NCBI RefSeq assembly: GCF_013466605.1
Contig: NZ_CP059162.1
Span: 1,984,001-2,048,000 of the forward strand
Direction of reading: 5' to 3'
Length of the DNA: 64,000 nucleotides
From: Pseudomonas chlororaphis subsp. aurantiaca
GTDB lineage: Bacteria > Pseudomonadota > Gammaproteobacteria > Pseudomonadales > Pseudomonadaceae
The first letter of the stretch is position 1. The number at the start of each line of letters is the position of its first letter. The position numbers were made by a program, and so were the translations under genes. Below, piece by piece: positions 15,705 through 24,284 of this stretch. Below the pieces are notes generated by a model. The model did not search any database and was not told the origin of the DNA. It was given only the letters and a program-made list of their open reading frames with translations.

Positions 15705-17234
15705 TTAGTGGCAGACGTTATCGACTGCGATGGATTCGCCGCTGACATCCGCATAGTGCGGCTGGCGTTTGGCGATGATCAGGTACAGCAGGCCGGCAAT
15801 GCCGGCGCCGATCAGCCAGGAGAAGGGCGAGATGCTGGCAAACCCCGGCACCAGGGCCAGGACAATGGCGATCAGCGCCGACGGAATGAACGCCGCCACC
15901 GCCCGCAGGTTGACCCCGCGGCTGTAGAAATAAGCGCCTTGCGGGTGCTCGCTGTACAGCTCGGGCACGTTGATCCGGCCTTTGCGCAGCAGCCAGTAGT
16001 CGACCATGATCACCCCGTACAGCGGCCCCAGCAGGGCGCCGAGCCCGGACAGGAAGTACACGATCACCAGCGGGCTGTTGTAGAGGTTCCACGGCAGGAT
16101 CAGCACCGCGATAGTCGCGCTGATCAGCCCGGCGCGGCGGAAGGTCAGGTATTTCGGCGCCAGGTTGCTGAGCACGAAGGCCGGGGCGACGAAGTTGGCC
16201 ATGATGTTCACCGCCACGGTGACGATCAGGAACGCCAGGCAGCCGAGTACCAGAAAGAAGGTATTGGGGATCGAGGCGATGATTTCGGTCGGGCTTTCGA
16301 TGATCTTGCCGTTGATCTGGAACTGCGCGCCGCAGAGCAATACGGTGATGGCCGCGAACACCAGGATGTTCACCGGCAGCCCCCAGAAGTTGCCGACCTT
16401 GATGGTCCGGCGGCAGGGCGAGGAGCGGGCGAAGTCGCAGAAGTTGAGGATCAGCGTGCCGTAGATCGCCAGCCACAGCGCACCGCCGGCGAAGATCTGG
16501 CGCCACATCTCGCCACCGCTCAGCGGCTCGTGGATCGACCAGGCGATGCGGGCGTTGGCCTGGGTGAACATCCAGGCGGCGAGGGCAGCAACGGTCACCA
16601 GGATCACCGGGCCGGCGAAGGCCTCGTAGCGCCGGACCATTTCCATGCCGTAGGCGAGGATCGCCAGCTGGACCAGCCAGATCGCCACGAAACACACCCA
16701 GCCCAGGCTCGACAGGCCGAGGATCGAGTTGTGGTCGTAGTCGGCGAAGCCGGGATGGATGGCCGTGAGCAATACCCGGAACACCACCGAGGCCAGGTAG
16801 GTCTGGATGCCGAACCAGGCAATGGCGATCACCGCGCGGATCAGCGCCGGAATCTGCGCGCCATGGATGCCGAAGCTGATACGGCTGATCACCGGGAAGG
16901 GCACGCCGGTCTTCTGGCCCATATAGCCGGACAGGTTCATGAAGAAGTACACCAGCGCCGCGCCGATCCCCAGGGACAAGAGGATCTGCCAGCCGCCCAG
17001 GCCCAGGGCGTACAGGCCGATGGCGAAGGAGTAATTGGCGATGTTGTGTACGTCGTTGGTCCACAGGGCAAAGATGCTGTAGCCGCCCCAGCGCCGGCCT
17101 TCGACCTTGGTCGGCGCCAGGTCGCGGTTGTGCAGGCGTGGGCTGAGGTCGACCGTGGCGGCGGTGCCGGGGTCGAGGTTGGCGTGGGAGGAGGGCAAAT
17201 CCAGTGCGATGTTGTTGGCAAGGCTTGTACGCAT
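15705..17234 (-). CDS. NCS1-family nucleobase/hydantoin/allantoin permease
   Basis: A 509-residue inner-membrane sodium- or proton-coupled transporter of the NCS1 family, with about twelve transmembrane helices. The family segments 'GGWQILLSLGIGAALVYFF', 'VPFPVISRISFGIHGAQIP' and 'WFGIQTYLASVVFRVLL' resemble hydantoin permease Mhp1 and allantoin permeases. I chose ATG 17234 because AGGAG lies about nine bases upstream; the 28-codon upstream extension is Pro/Ala-rich and unlike the family. A palindromic operator candidate lies about 140-160 bp upstream. Substrate is inferred from the racemase neighbour. Confidence 0.88.
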   Translation of the reverse strand: MRTSLANNIALDLPSSHANLDPGTAATVDLSPRLHNRDLAPTKVEGRRWGGYSIFALWTNDVHNIANYSFAIGLYALGLGGWQILLSLGIGAALVYFFMNLSGYMGQKTGVPFPVISRISFGIHGAQIPALIRAVIAIAWFGIQTYLASVVFRVLLTAIHPGFADYDHNSILGLSSLGWVCFVAIWLVQLAILAYGMEMVRRYEAFAGPVILVTVAALAAWMFTQANARIAWSIHEPLSGGEMWRQIFAGGALWLAIYGTLILNFCDFARSSPCRRTIKVGNFWGLPVNILVFAAITVLLCGAQFQINGKIIESPTEIIASIPNTFFLVLGCLAFLIVTVAVNIMANFVAPAFVLSNLAPKYLTFRRAGLISATIAVLILPWNLYNSPLVIVYFLSGLGALLGPLYGVIMVDYWLLRKGRINVPELYSEHPQGAYFYSRGVNLRAVAAFIPSALIAIVLALVPGFASISPFSWLIGAGIAGLLYLIIAKRQPHYADVSGESIAVDNVCH

Positions 17235-17370
17235 TCCGGCAGGCTCCTGATCGCGGACCAGCGCTGACTGTGCTTGAGCGCAAGGCTCGGCAGTCTTCGG
17301 CGCGGGTCCGGGAATCACTGGGTTCTGGGCATCTGCAGGCGGATTCGGGAACCCGGCTTGCGGATGTAAG

Positions 17371-17402
17371 TTGTATGTATTTTTTATTTAATTTGTATAC
17401 AA
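17371..17402 (-). promoter_or_regulatory. Candidate GntR-type operators upstream of the NCS1 permease
   Basis: A perfect 10-bp palindrome TTGTATACAA (17393-17402) and a related half-palindrome TTGTATGTAT (17371-17380) are spaced 22 bp start to start (two helical turns) in an AT-rich stretch upstream of the permease. TTGTATACAA-like sites are typical of FCD/VanR-type GntR regulators. No GntR gene is adjacent. Confidence 0.5.
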
Positions 17403-17673
17403 GATGCGAGGCGACTTAAGCCACTTCCGTGCCAGAACCCAATCTAAGCAAATGGCCGATAATTTCGGTTTGTTCTTAATAATTTCTAAGTGACTGAAAC
17501 TGCGAAACTATAAATTGACCGATTGAACAGGTATTTATTTTTCGTGGGGCGAGGTGTGAGAGACGCTGCCTGGCGATGCAGGGCGCGAGGTGTAACTTTT
17601 TGGGGCATTGAAGCAGAAAGTGCACACAAAAATGGCACCTGTAGTGACGCTTGTGTGTACAGAGTTGTCGCCG
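17403..17673. other. Remaining permease-cysH gap
   Basis: AT-richer sequence between the operator and the REP pair, part of a 525-bp intergenic region. No gene supported on either strand; short frames here have poor codon use. Confidence 0.4.
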
Positions 17674-17733
17674 CTGTAGGAGCGAAGCTTGCTCGCGAGA
17701 CGGCGTACCTGACACACCGCTTCGCTCCTACAG
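17674..17733. repeat. REPIN of the GTAGGAGCG family
   Basis: 'CTGTAGGAGCGAAGCTTGCTC' on the left and its inverted partner 'GCTTCGCTCCTACAG' on the right, just downstream of cysH. Confidence 0.85.
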
Positions 17734-17759
17734 ACCAGAGGAAAGAGGAATGGGGGGCT

Positions 17760-18494
17760 TTAGCCCTTGCTGATGATATTGCCGGCGTGCAGGCCGCATT
17801 CCTTCTGCGTGGCTTCTTCCCACCACCAGCGGCCTTCGCGCTCGTGCTGGTTCGGCAGCACCGGACGGGTGCAAGGCTCGCAGCCGATGCTGATGAAGCC
17901 GCGCTCGTGCAGGCTGTTGTACGGCAGCTCGAGCATGCGAATGTAACCCCAGATCTCTTCGCTGGTCATCTGCGCCAGCGGGTTGAACTTGTACAAGGTG
18001 CGTTCCGGGGTGGAGAAGGCGCTGTCGATCTCCAGCACCGCCACTTGGCTGCGGGTGCCCGGGCTCTGGTCGCGGCGCTGGCCGGTGGCCCAGGCGCTGA
18101 CGGTGGACAGCTTGCGGCGCAGCGGTTCGATCTTGCGGATACCGCAGCACTCGCCGTGGCCGTCCTTGTAGAAGCTGAACAGGCCTTTCTCCTTGACGAA
18201 GGGGTCGAGCTTGGCGTGGTCCGGCGAAACCACCTCGATGTCGATCTTGTAGTGCTCGCGTACCTGCTCGATGAAACGATAGGTTTCCGGGTGCAGGCGA
18301 CCGGTGTCGAGGCTGAAGACCTTGACGTTCTTGTTCAGCTTCCAGGCCATGTCCACCAGCACCACATCCTCGGCGCCACTGAAAGAGATCCACAGGTCAT
18401 CGCCAAACTCGGCAAAGGCCAGCTTGAGAATGTCCTGGGCGGATTTTTGGGCATAGGTCGCGGCGAGTTCAGCGACATTGAACGATGGGCTCAT
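17760..18494 (-). CDS. cysH: Adenosine 5'-phosphosulfate (APS) reductase
   Basis: A 244-residue reductase of assimilatory sulfate reduction, converting APS to sulfite with thioredoxin or glutathione. It is the 4Fe-4S APS type and not the PAPS type: the cluster cysteines are in 'GECCGIRK' and 'IGCEPCTRP'. The catalytic C-terminal 'KECGLHAG' and the PP-loop '[14 protein letters not shown]' are intact. It is monocistronic and divergent from thrH, the same arrangement as PA1756/PA1757. The stop overlaps a short GGGCTTTAGCCC stem lacking a T-run, so the terminator is uncertain. Confidence 0.96.
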   Translation of the reverse strand: MSPSFNVAELAATYAQKSAQDILKLAFAEFGDDLWISFSGAEDVVLVDMAWKLNKNVKVFSLDTGRLHPETYRFIEQVREHYKIDIEVVSPDHAKLDPFVKEKGLFSFYKDGHGECCGIRKIEPLRRKLSTVSAWATGQRRDQSPGTRSQVAVLEIDSAFSTPERTLYKFNPLAQMTSEEIWGYIRMLELPYNSLHERGFISIGCEPCTRPVLPNQHEREGRWWWEEATQKECGLHAGNIISKG

Positions 18495-18663
18495 CAGGGC
18501 GGTTTCCTACAGGTCGGTGGCGCTGAGCGCTCTAGATACAGGCGATGGTAACAAAATCCGCCCCCGGCTGGCGCGCTCCTTGCGTTGCGTGGGTTGGGGC
18601 GAATCGCTAGAGTTCGGCAGTCCTTTTGCTCGCTCGAATAACCAATACAAATGGGAGTGTCTC

Positions 18664-19281
18664 GTGGAAATTGCCTGTCTCGACCTGGAAGGTGTACTGG
18701 TCCCGGAAATCTGGATCGCCTTTGCCGAAAAAACCGGGATTGAATCCCTCAAGGCGACCACCCGGGATATCCCCGATTACGATGTGCTGATGAAGCAGCG
18801 CCTGCGGATTCTCGACGAGCACGGCCTGAAGCTCTCGGACATTCAGGAAGTGATCGCCACCCTCAAGCCGCTGGACGGCGCCATCGAGTTCGTCGACTGG
18901 CTGCGCGAGCGTTTCCAGGTGGTGATTCTGTCCGATACCTTCTATGAGTTTTCCCAGCCGCTGATGCGCCAGCTGGGCTTCCCCACGCTGCTGTGCCACC
19001 GCCTGGTCACCGACGACAGCGGCCGGGTGACCGGTTACCAGCTGCGCCAGAAAGACCCCAAGCGCCAGTCGGTGCTGGCCTTCAAGAGCCTGTACTACCG
19101 GGTGATCGCGGCAGGGGATTCGTACAACGACACCAGCATGCTCGGCGAGGCCGACGCCGGCATTCTGTTCCATGCCCCGGATAACGTGATTCGCGAGTTC
19201 CCGCAGTTCCCGGCGGTGCATAGCTTTGCCGAGTTGAAGCAGGAATTCCTCACGGCGTCGAACCGTGAGTTGAGCCTGTAG
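18664..19281 (+). CDS. thrH: Phosphoserine phosphatase / homoserine phosphotransferase ThrH
   Basis: A 205-residue HAD enzyme that dephosphorylates phosphoserine and can transfer the phosphate to homoserine. Motif I is 'CLDLEGVLVPEIW', motif II 'LSDTF', and the metal motif 'AGDSYNDTSML'. The GTG start at 18664 (MEIACLD) follows GGGAG; the longer frame to the left is non-conserved-looking and overlaps the cysH promoter. Gene order cysH-thrH-pabB matches the Pseudomonas core. Confidence 0.95.
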   Translation: MEIACLDLEGVLVPEIWIAFAEKTGIESLKATTRDIPDYDVLMKQRLRILDEHGLKLSDIQEVIATLKPLDGAIEFVDWLRERFQVVILSDTFYEFSQPLMRQLGFPTLLCHRLVTDDSGRVTGYQLRQKDPKRQSVLAFKSLYYRVIAAGDSYNDTSMLGEADAGILFHAPDNVIREFPQFPAVHSFAELKQEFLTASNRELSL

Positions 19282-19293
19282 GTTCGCGGCGCA

Positions 19294-19360
19294 GCTATCG
19301 CGGGCAAGCCTCGCTCCTACAGGTCCGCGCCGTAACCCGTAGGAGCGAGCGGGCGGCGAT
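19294..19360. repeat. REPIN of the GTAGGAGCG family
   Basis: 'GCAAGCCTCGCTCCTAC' faces 'GTAGGAGCGAGCGGGCGG' between the convergent thrH and pabB genes. Confidence 0.8.
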
Positions 19361-19380
19361 CCGACTTTCCCGCGATACTT

Positions 19381-20742
19381 TTAAAGGCTCTGCAAGGTCT
19401 CCAGCAGCACCTTCACCTTGGTGATGGACTCCTGATACTCGGCCTGCCAGTCCGAGTCCGCGACAATCCCGCCACCGCCCCAGCAGCAGACCTGCCCGTC
19501 CTTGACCAGCAGGCTGCGGATGGCGATCGAACTGTCCATCTCGCCACGCACATCCAGGTACAGCAACGAACCGCAATACAGCCCGCGTCGAGTCGGCTCC
19601 AGTTCGTCGATGATCTGCATGGCGCGGATCTTCGGCGCGCCGGTGATCGAGCCGCCGGGGAAGCTGCCGGCGATCAGGTCCAGAGCGTCCTTGTCGTCCG
19701 CCAGCTCACCGGTGACGCTGCTCACCAGGTGATGCACGTTCGGGTAGCTTTCCAGGCTGAACAGCTCCGGCACCCGCACCGAGCCGATGCGGCAGGTGCG
19801 GCCCAGGTCGTTGCGCAGCAGGTCGACGATCATCAGGTTTTCCGCGCGGTCCTTGGGGCTGGCCAGCAGTTCGGCGGCGTTCGCCGCGTCTTCGGCGGCA
19901 TCCTGGCTGCGTGGGCGGGTGCCCTTGATCGGTCGGGTTTCCACCTGGCGCTCACTGATCCGCACGAAGCGTTCCGGCGACAGGCTGAGTACCGCGCCAC
20001 CTTCCGGCAGGCTCTGGAACCCGGAAAAAGGCGTCGGGCAGGCCGCGCGCAGTGCGCAGTAGGCGCTCCATGGATCGCCGACGCAGGGCGCGCGAAAGCG
20101 CTGGGCGAAGTTGACCTGATAGCAGTCGCCGGCCTGGATGTACGCCTGGATACGCTCGAACGCCTGTTGATACTGCGCGGCGCTGAGGTCGGGGCGCATC
20201 GGCCCGCTGAGCTTGAAGCTGCCGTCGGTGCTGGCTGGCGCCTGGCTGAACAGGGCGATCAGGCGCTGGCGTTCGGCGGCGGCAAGGGCCGGGTGGAACA
20301 CCAGTTGGCTGGTGCACTGCTGATGGTCGCTGATCAGTACCCAGTCGTAGAGGCCGAAGCGCGCATCGGGCAGCTGCAGGTCGTCCAGGGCCTGGCTGGG
20401 CAAGCGTTCCAGGTGGCGTCCGAAGTCGTAGCTCAGGTAACCGATCAGCCCGCCGGCGAAGGGCAGTTGGTAAGGCGCGGGGATCGCCGCCTGGCCCAGT
20501 TGATCCAGGTTGAGCCGCAGGCGTTGCAGGAAATCTTCGCCGCTTTCGTCCTTGAGGACGGCCAGCTGGGTCCGTGGCCAGGCGCTGAGCAGGTCGTAGC
20601 GGCCGCGCTCGGCACTGGGCCGGCCGCTGTCGAGCAGGACGGCACCAGGGGCATGGCGGATCGCCGCGAAATACTCGGCGGGGTTGGGGCGATAGGGCAG
20701 CGGGTGTACGGAGCAGGTCGACATGCGGGGTGGATCAGCCAT
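19381..20742 (-). CDS. pabB: Aminodeoxychorismate synthase component I
   Basis: A 453-residue chorismate-binding enzyme that makes 4-amino-4-deoxychorismate for folate synthesis with a PabA-type glutaminase. The C-terminal catalytic signature includes 'RPIKGTRPR' (the Lys typical of PabB), 'PNVHHLVSSVTGEL', 'GAPKIRAMQIIDELE' and 'RGLYCGSLLYLD'. Two closely spaced ATGs (20742 and 20724) lack a clear Shine-Dalgarno, so the start is uncertain by six codons. It is single and convergent with thrH. Confidence 0.93.
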   Translation of the reverse strand: MADPPRMSTCSVHPLPYRPNPAEYFAAIRHAPGAVLLDSGRPSAERGRYDLLSAWPRTQLAVLKDESGEDFLQRLRLNLDQLGQAAIPAPYQLPFAGGLIGYLSYDFGRHLERLPSQALDDLQLPDARFGLYDWVLISDHQQCTSQLVFHPALAAAERQRLIALFSQAPASTDGSFKLSGPMRPDLSAAQYQQAFERIQAYIQAGDCYQVNFAQRFRAPCVGDPWSAYCALRAACPTPFSGFQSLPEGGAVLSLSPERFVRISERQVETRPIKGTRPRSQDAAEDAANAAELLASPKDRAENLMIVDLLRNDLGRTCRIGSVRVPELFSLESYPNVHHLVSSVTGELADDKDALDLIAGSFPGGSITGAPKIRAMQIIDELEPTRRGLYCGSLLYLDVRGEMDSSIAIRSLLVKDGQVCCWGGGGIVADSDWQAEYQESITKVKVLLETLQSL

Positions 20743-20830
20743 CGGAGGAGCGCGGCTGGCGATTGTAGTCCTCTCAAGGATTTGCTCCTAGTGGGGATGT
20801 CGGGGATTGCCCGGTTTACGACGCATCGCA

Positions 20831-20935
20831 CTGTAGCCGCTGCCGCAGGCCGCGATAGGACCGAAGGTCCTCCAGCGCTTTTAAAGGCCGCGCCCGCTTT
20901 GTGGTCGGGCGCAGCCTGCGGTAGCGGCTACAGGT
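20831..20935. repeat. REPIN of the GTAGCCGCTGCCG family
   Basis: 'CTGTAGCCGCTGCCGCAGGC' and inverted 'GCCTGCGGTAGCGGCTACAG' flank about 65 bp, between the pabB promoter and the ATP-grasp gene end. Confidence 0.9.
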
Positions 20936-20948
20936 CGATGCCGGTGGA

Positions 20949-21935
20949 TCAGCCTTCCACCGCCGGGATATGGCCGAACAGGTCCTGGGCAAACTGCACG
21001 CGCTGCTCGACGGTTTCGCTGATGCCACGGGCCTTCAGTTCTCCCAGGTGCGCTTCGACCGCATGGGTGCGCTGGGTCAGGCCGCAGTCGTTGGCGATCT
21101 GGATGTTCAGGCCGGGGCGGGCGTTGAGCTCGAGGATCAGCGGGCCCTTTTCCTGGTCCAGCACCATGTCGACCCCGATGTAGCCCAGGCCGCACAACTC
21201 GTAACACCCGGCCGCCAGCTTCATGAAGCCGTCCCAGTAGGGCAGTTGCACGCCATCCACCGCATTGGTGGTGTCCGGGTGCTTGGCGATGATGTTGTTC
21301 AGCCAGGTGCCACGCAGGGTCAGGCCGGTGGCCAGGTCGACGCCGACGCCGATGGCGCCCTGGTGCAGGTTGGCCTTGCCGCCGGACTGGCGGGTCGGCA
21401 GGCGCAGCATGGCCATCACCGGGTAGCCCATGAGCACGATGATGCGGATGTCCGGCACGCCTTCGTAGCTGATGCTCTTGAAGATCTGGTCCGGGGTTAC
21501 CCGGTATTCGATCAGCGCCCGGTCACGGTGGCCGCCCAGGGAGTAGAGGCCGGTGAGGATGCTGGAAATCTGGTGCTCGATTTCCTCATGGCTGATGATC
21601 TTGCCCGACACCGTGCGGTAGCGGCCTTCGAAACGGTCGGCGATCACCAGGATGCCGTCGCCGCCGGCGCCTTGCGCCGGCTTGATCACGAAGTCGTTGC
21701 GCCCGCCGATGATCTCGTCGAGCTTGTCGATTTCCTTCTCGGTTGAGATCACGCCGTACAGTTCCGGCACATGGATGCCGGCCTCGATCGCGCGTTCCTT
21801 GGTGATGATCTTGTCGTCGACGATCGGGTACAGGCTGCGCTTGTTGTACTTGAGTACGTAGTCCGCGTTACGCCGATTGATCCCCATGATGCCCCGGGCT
21901 TCCAGGGCCTTCCAGGTCTTCCACAGGCCGAACAT
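20949..21935 (-). CDS. RimK-like ATP-grasp (alpha-L-glutamate ligase-like) protein
   Basis: A 328-residue ATP-grasp enzyme. Nucleotide-binding elements are visible: 'DFVIKPAQGAGGDGILVI' (Lys and Gly-rich loop) and the metal site 'GPLILELNARPGLNIQI' (E-x-N). Family members join an amino acid to a carboxylate with ATP. It is cytoplasmic with no signal. Its start overlaps the stop of the upstream 7TM gene by one base (TAATG), and a retropepsin-like protease gene lies ahead of that, so the three are one operon. The substrate is not established; peptide or protein modification linked to the membrane partner is inference. Confidence 0.85.
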   Translation of the reverse strand: MFGLWKTWKALEARGIMGINRRNADYVLKYNKRSLYPIVDDKIITKERAIEAGIHVPELYGVISTEKEIDKLDEIIGGRNDFVIKPAQGAGGDGILVIADRFEGRYRTVSGKIISHEEIEHQISSILTGLYSLGGHRDRALIEYRVTPDQIFKSISYEGVPDIRIIVLMGYPVMAMLRLPTRQSGGKANLHQGAIGVGVDLATGLTLRGTWLNNIIAKHPDTTNAVDGVQLPYWDGFMKLAAGCYELCGLGYIGVDMVLDQEKGPLILELNARPGLNIQIANDCGLTQRTHAVEAHLGELKARGISETVEQRVQFAQDLFGHIPAVEG

Positions 21936-23467
21936 TACGAATCAGCCTTGACGAAGGCTTTGAAACGGATCAGCTCGGTCAGGCGGTAGCCGCGGTAGCG
22001 ACCCATCGCCAGCATGAAGCCCACTAGGATCAGCAGCATCGCCGGGAAGGTGAAGACGAAGTAGATCAACTCCGGCACGCTCATGATCAGGTGGGCCAGG
22101 GAGGCGGCGAACAGCGTGCCGATGGCGACTTTCATCGCATGGCCGGCGCCACGTTCTTCCCAGGTGATCGACAGGCGTTCGATGGTCATGGTCAGGATCA
22201 CCATCGGGAACAGGGCGACCGACAGGCCGCGTTCCAGGCCGAGCTTGTGGCTGAACAGGCTGATGGCGGCGATCAGCACCACGACGAAGGTCAGCACCAC
22301 CGACAGCCGCGGCAGCATCTGCAGCTTCAGGTGTTCCAGGTAGGACCTGAGCGACAGCCCGAGCGCGGTGATCACGGTGAACAGCACGATGCCGAAGCCC
22401 AGCTGGGTTTCGCGGAAGGCCAGGGCGATCAGCACCGGGGTGAAGGTGCCCAGGGTCTGCAGGCCGATCAGGTTGCGCAGCACCAGGATCACCAGCACGC
22501 CGATCGGGATCATCACCATGATCATGAAGGTCTGTTGGGTCTGCAGCGGCAGGCCGTACAGCGAGTATTCGAGGAAGTTGGCGTCGGTGTTCTCGTCGGT
22601 CAGCTTGGCCAGGCGAATGGCGTTCATTTCGCTGTTGTTCAGGCTGAAGGTGACGGTGGCTTTCTTGCCGCCATCGACGGTGATCAGGTTGTCGTCACCG
22701 ATCCACCACAGCAGGCGGTCGCTGGGCAGGCCCTGTTCGCCGGTTTCCGGGTTGAAGTACAGCCAGTCGGTACCGTTGAAGCTGCGCAGCCACAGTTCCG
22801 GAGCCTGCGGCTGGTCGGCCACCAGGCGAATGGTGTGGACCTTTTCCATCGGTACGTGGGCGATGGACAGCAGCAGGTCGACGATCTTGGCCTTGTTCGC
22901 CGGCGACGGATCGCCCGCCAGGAGCATCTTGGCGTTGTCGTCGTTGCTGTTGTTGACCCGCTTGATGGCTTCGCTGATGAAGGTCTCGACGTCGGCCGAG
23001 TGCTGGCGGATCGGCGCGAGCAGGGCTTCGGCGGCGATCTTTTCCGGGCCTTCGACGGCGATGCTGTCGCGGAAGGTCGGGCCCTTGATCTTGGCTTTTT
23101 CCGCGGTGTAGCGCTTGGTCAGGACCAGGCGGTAGTAGAGGGTCTGGTTGCCCTTGGCGCGGCGTGCCGACCAGGTGACCTTGCGGTTGCCGTCGACGCG
23201 GTTCACCGCCACCCCGTAGTTATTGGAGATGAAACTCTCGTTCAGGCTGACGTAATCGCGGCTCAGCGGCGGCACGAACATCTGGATCTTGATCGGGTCC
23301 TTGGCGTTGGCGACGAATTCGACCTTGGCGTCGATGTTCCACAGGTCGTCGGTGGCGTCTTCGGTCACCGGGATGCCGAGCACGAAAATCTGATAGGCCG
23401 TGATCGAGATGCCCAGCACCACCAGGATGGCGATCAGGATTTTCAGATGGAGGGTAAGAGAGCGCAT
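21935..23467 (-). CDS. Inactive-transglutaminase-fold / 7TM membrane protein
   Basis: A 510-residue inner-membrane protein. One N-terminal helix (about 7-28) precedes a periplasmic domain (about 30-320) of the inactive transglutaminase type, and then seven hydrophobic helices fill about 325-500 (for example 'FMIMVMIPIGVLVILVL'). Similar proteins act as receptors or assembly platforms. The context is protease 5 bp upstream and ATP-grasp ligase overlapping downstream, which suggests a sensory or envelope-modification complex. No catalytic triad is evident in the periplasmic part. Confidence 0.82.
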   Translation of the reverse strand: MRSLTLHLKILIAILVVLGISITAYQIFVLGIPVTEDATDDLWNIDAKVEFVANAKDPIKIQMFVPPLSRDYVSLNESFISNNYGVAVNRVDGNRKVTWSARRAKGNQTLYYRLVLTKRYTAEKAKIKGPTFRDSIAVEGPEKIAAEALLAPIRQHSADVETFISEAIKRVNNSNDDNAKMLLAGDPSPANKAKIVDLLLSIAHVPMEKVHTIRLVADQPQAPELWLRSFNGTDWLYFNPETGEQGLPSDRLLWWIGDDNLITVDGGKKATVTFSLNNSEMNAIRLAKLTDENTDANFLEYSLYGLPLQTQQTFMIMVMIPIGVLVILVLRNLIGLQTLGTFTPVLIALAFRETQLGFGIVLFTVITALGLSLRSYLEHLKLQMLPRLSVVLTFVVVLIAAISLFSHKLGLERGLSVALFPMVILTMTIERLSITWEERGAGHAMKVAIGTLFAASLAHLIMSVPELIYFVFTFPAMLLILVGFMLAMGRYRGYRLTELIRFKAFVKADS

Positions 23468-23472
23468 TGGAG

Positions 23473-24015
23473 TTACTCTGCGGTATGAGCGTCGGTGGCG
23501 CAGGCAGGTTTGCCAGCAGCGTATTTAAGACTGGGGTCGACCAGTGCATCGAAGCGCTTGAGCGCTTCGGAGCCGATCAAGAGCGGGTATTGGAATGCAC
23601 TGCGGTCGGTCAAGTTCACTTCTATGCTGCGCAGGGCTCCGCCCATGCAGATATCCAGCTCGATGACCGGGCGCGCGGTGTACTTCTTGTTGTTTTCCTC
23701 ATCGGGGTCGTAGTCGCCGGCGCGGCGCTTGATCTTGCTGACGCGGGCCAGCGGACGTTCGATGGGGTGGGAATGGGCGGCGTCGATGGCCAGGTAGAAG
23801 CGTACCCAGGACTCGCCATTGCGCTTGAAGCGCTTGATATCGCGGGCGCTGAGGGAGGCGGTCTTGGCGCCGGTGTCGAGCTTGGCGGCGACTTCCAGGT
23901 CGATCCCGGACAGCCTGGCGTATTCATTCAGACCGTAAACGGTCTTGCCGGCGGCGGCACTCAGGCCCGGCAGGCCGAGCAGGCAGAACAGTATGGAGAA
24001 GGCCTTGAGTCTCAT
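23473..24015 (-). CDS. Retropepsin-like aspartic protease (RimK-associated)
   Basis: A 180-residue exported protein with signal peptide MRLKAFSILFCLLGLPGLSA. The catalytic-Asp motif 'KLDTGAKTASLSA' (Asp47) resembles the D-[TS]-G triad of retropepsins, which work as dimers. 'PLLIGSEALKRFDALVD' forms the later hydrophobic-Gly region typical of the fold. I chose ATG 24015 because it begins the signal peptide; a 19-codon upstream extension is unlikely. It is first in an operon with the 7TM and ATP-grasp genes. Substrate unknown. Confidence 0.82.
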   Translation of the reverse strand: MRLKAFSILFCLLGLPGLSAAAGKTVYGLNEYARLSGIDLEVAAKLDTGAKTASLSARDIKRFKRNGESWVRFYLAIDAAHSHPIERPLARVSKIKRRAGDYDPDEENNKKYTARPVIELDICMGGALRSIEVNLTDRSAFQYPLLIGSEALKRFDALVDPSLKYAAGKPACATDAHTAE

Positions 24016-24199
24016 AGATCCTGGTGCGTTGCATGGGTTCTTCAGTTCAAGGCGACTGGCATTGCTGCGCAAGCTCCCTCGTGTGCTGCCTTATTAATGT
24101 GACAGGCAAATGCGGGCGGCATTCTAGCATGCTGGTTTTATGGCGCCAGCGGCGGGGCGGGGGCTTTTGTGCCGGTTTGGTGCAAAGGGTTATTAGACG

Positions 24200-24283
24200 A
24201 TTGTCGACAATATCTATTTTTACTTTGACTGCATGGCTTGTATTGGCTAGTTTTTGTCGCATTGATTTTCAAGGTGTCGACAA
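24200..24283 (+). promoter_or_regulatory. Paired palindromic operators at the prp regulator gene
   Basis: A perfect 12-bp palindrome ATTGTCGACAAT (24200-24211) and a near copy GTGTCGACAA (24274-24283) share the core TGTCGACA and are 74 bp apart. The second overlaps the likely Shine-Dalgarno (AAGGTG, 24271-24276) and ends one base before the start codon. FCD-type GntR regulators bind such T-G-T-n-n-A-C-A palindromes, so autorepression of the GntR-prp transcript is likely. Confidence 0.7.
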
Positions 24284-24284
24284 T

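Noticed and set aside
24024..24284. N-terminal extension of the prp GntR regulator
   Set aside because: The extension crosses the palindromic operator and AT-rich promoter sequence and does not look like the winged-helix family N-terminus.
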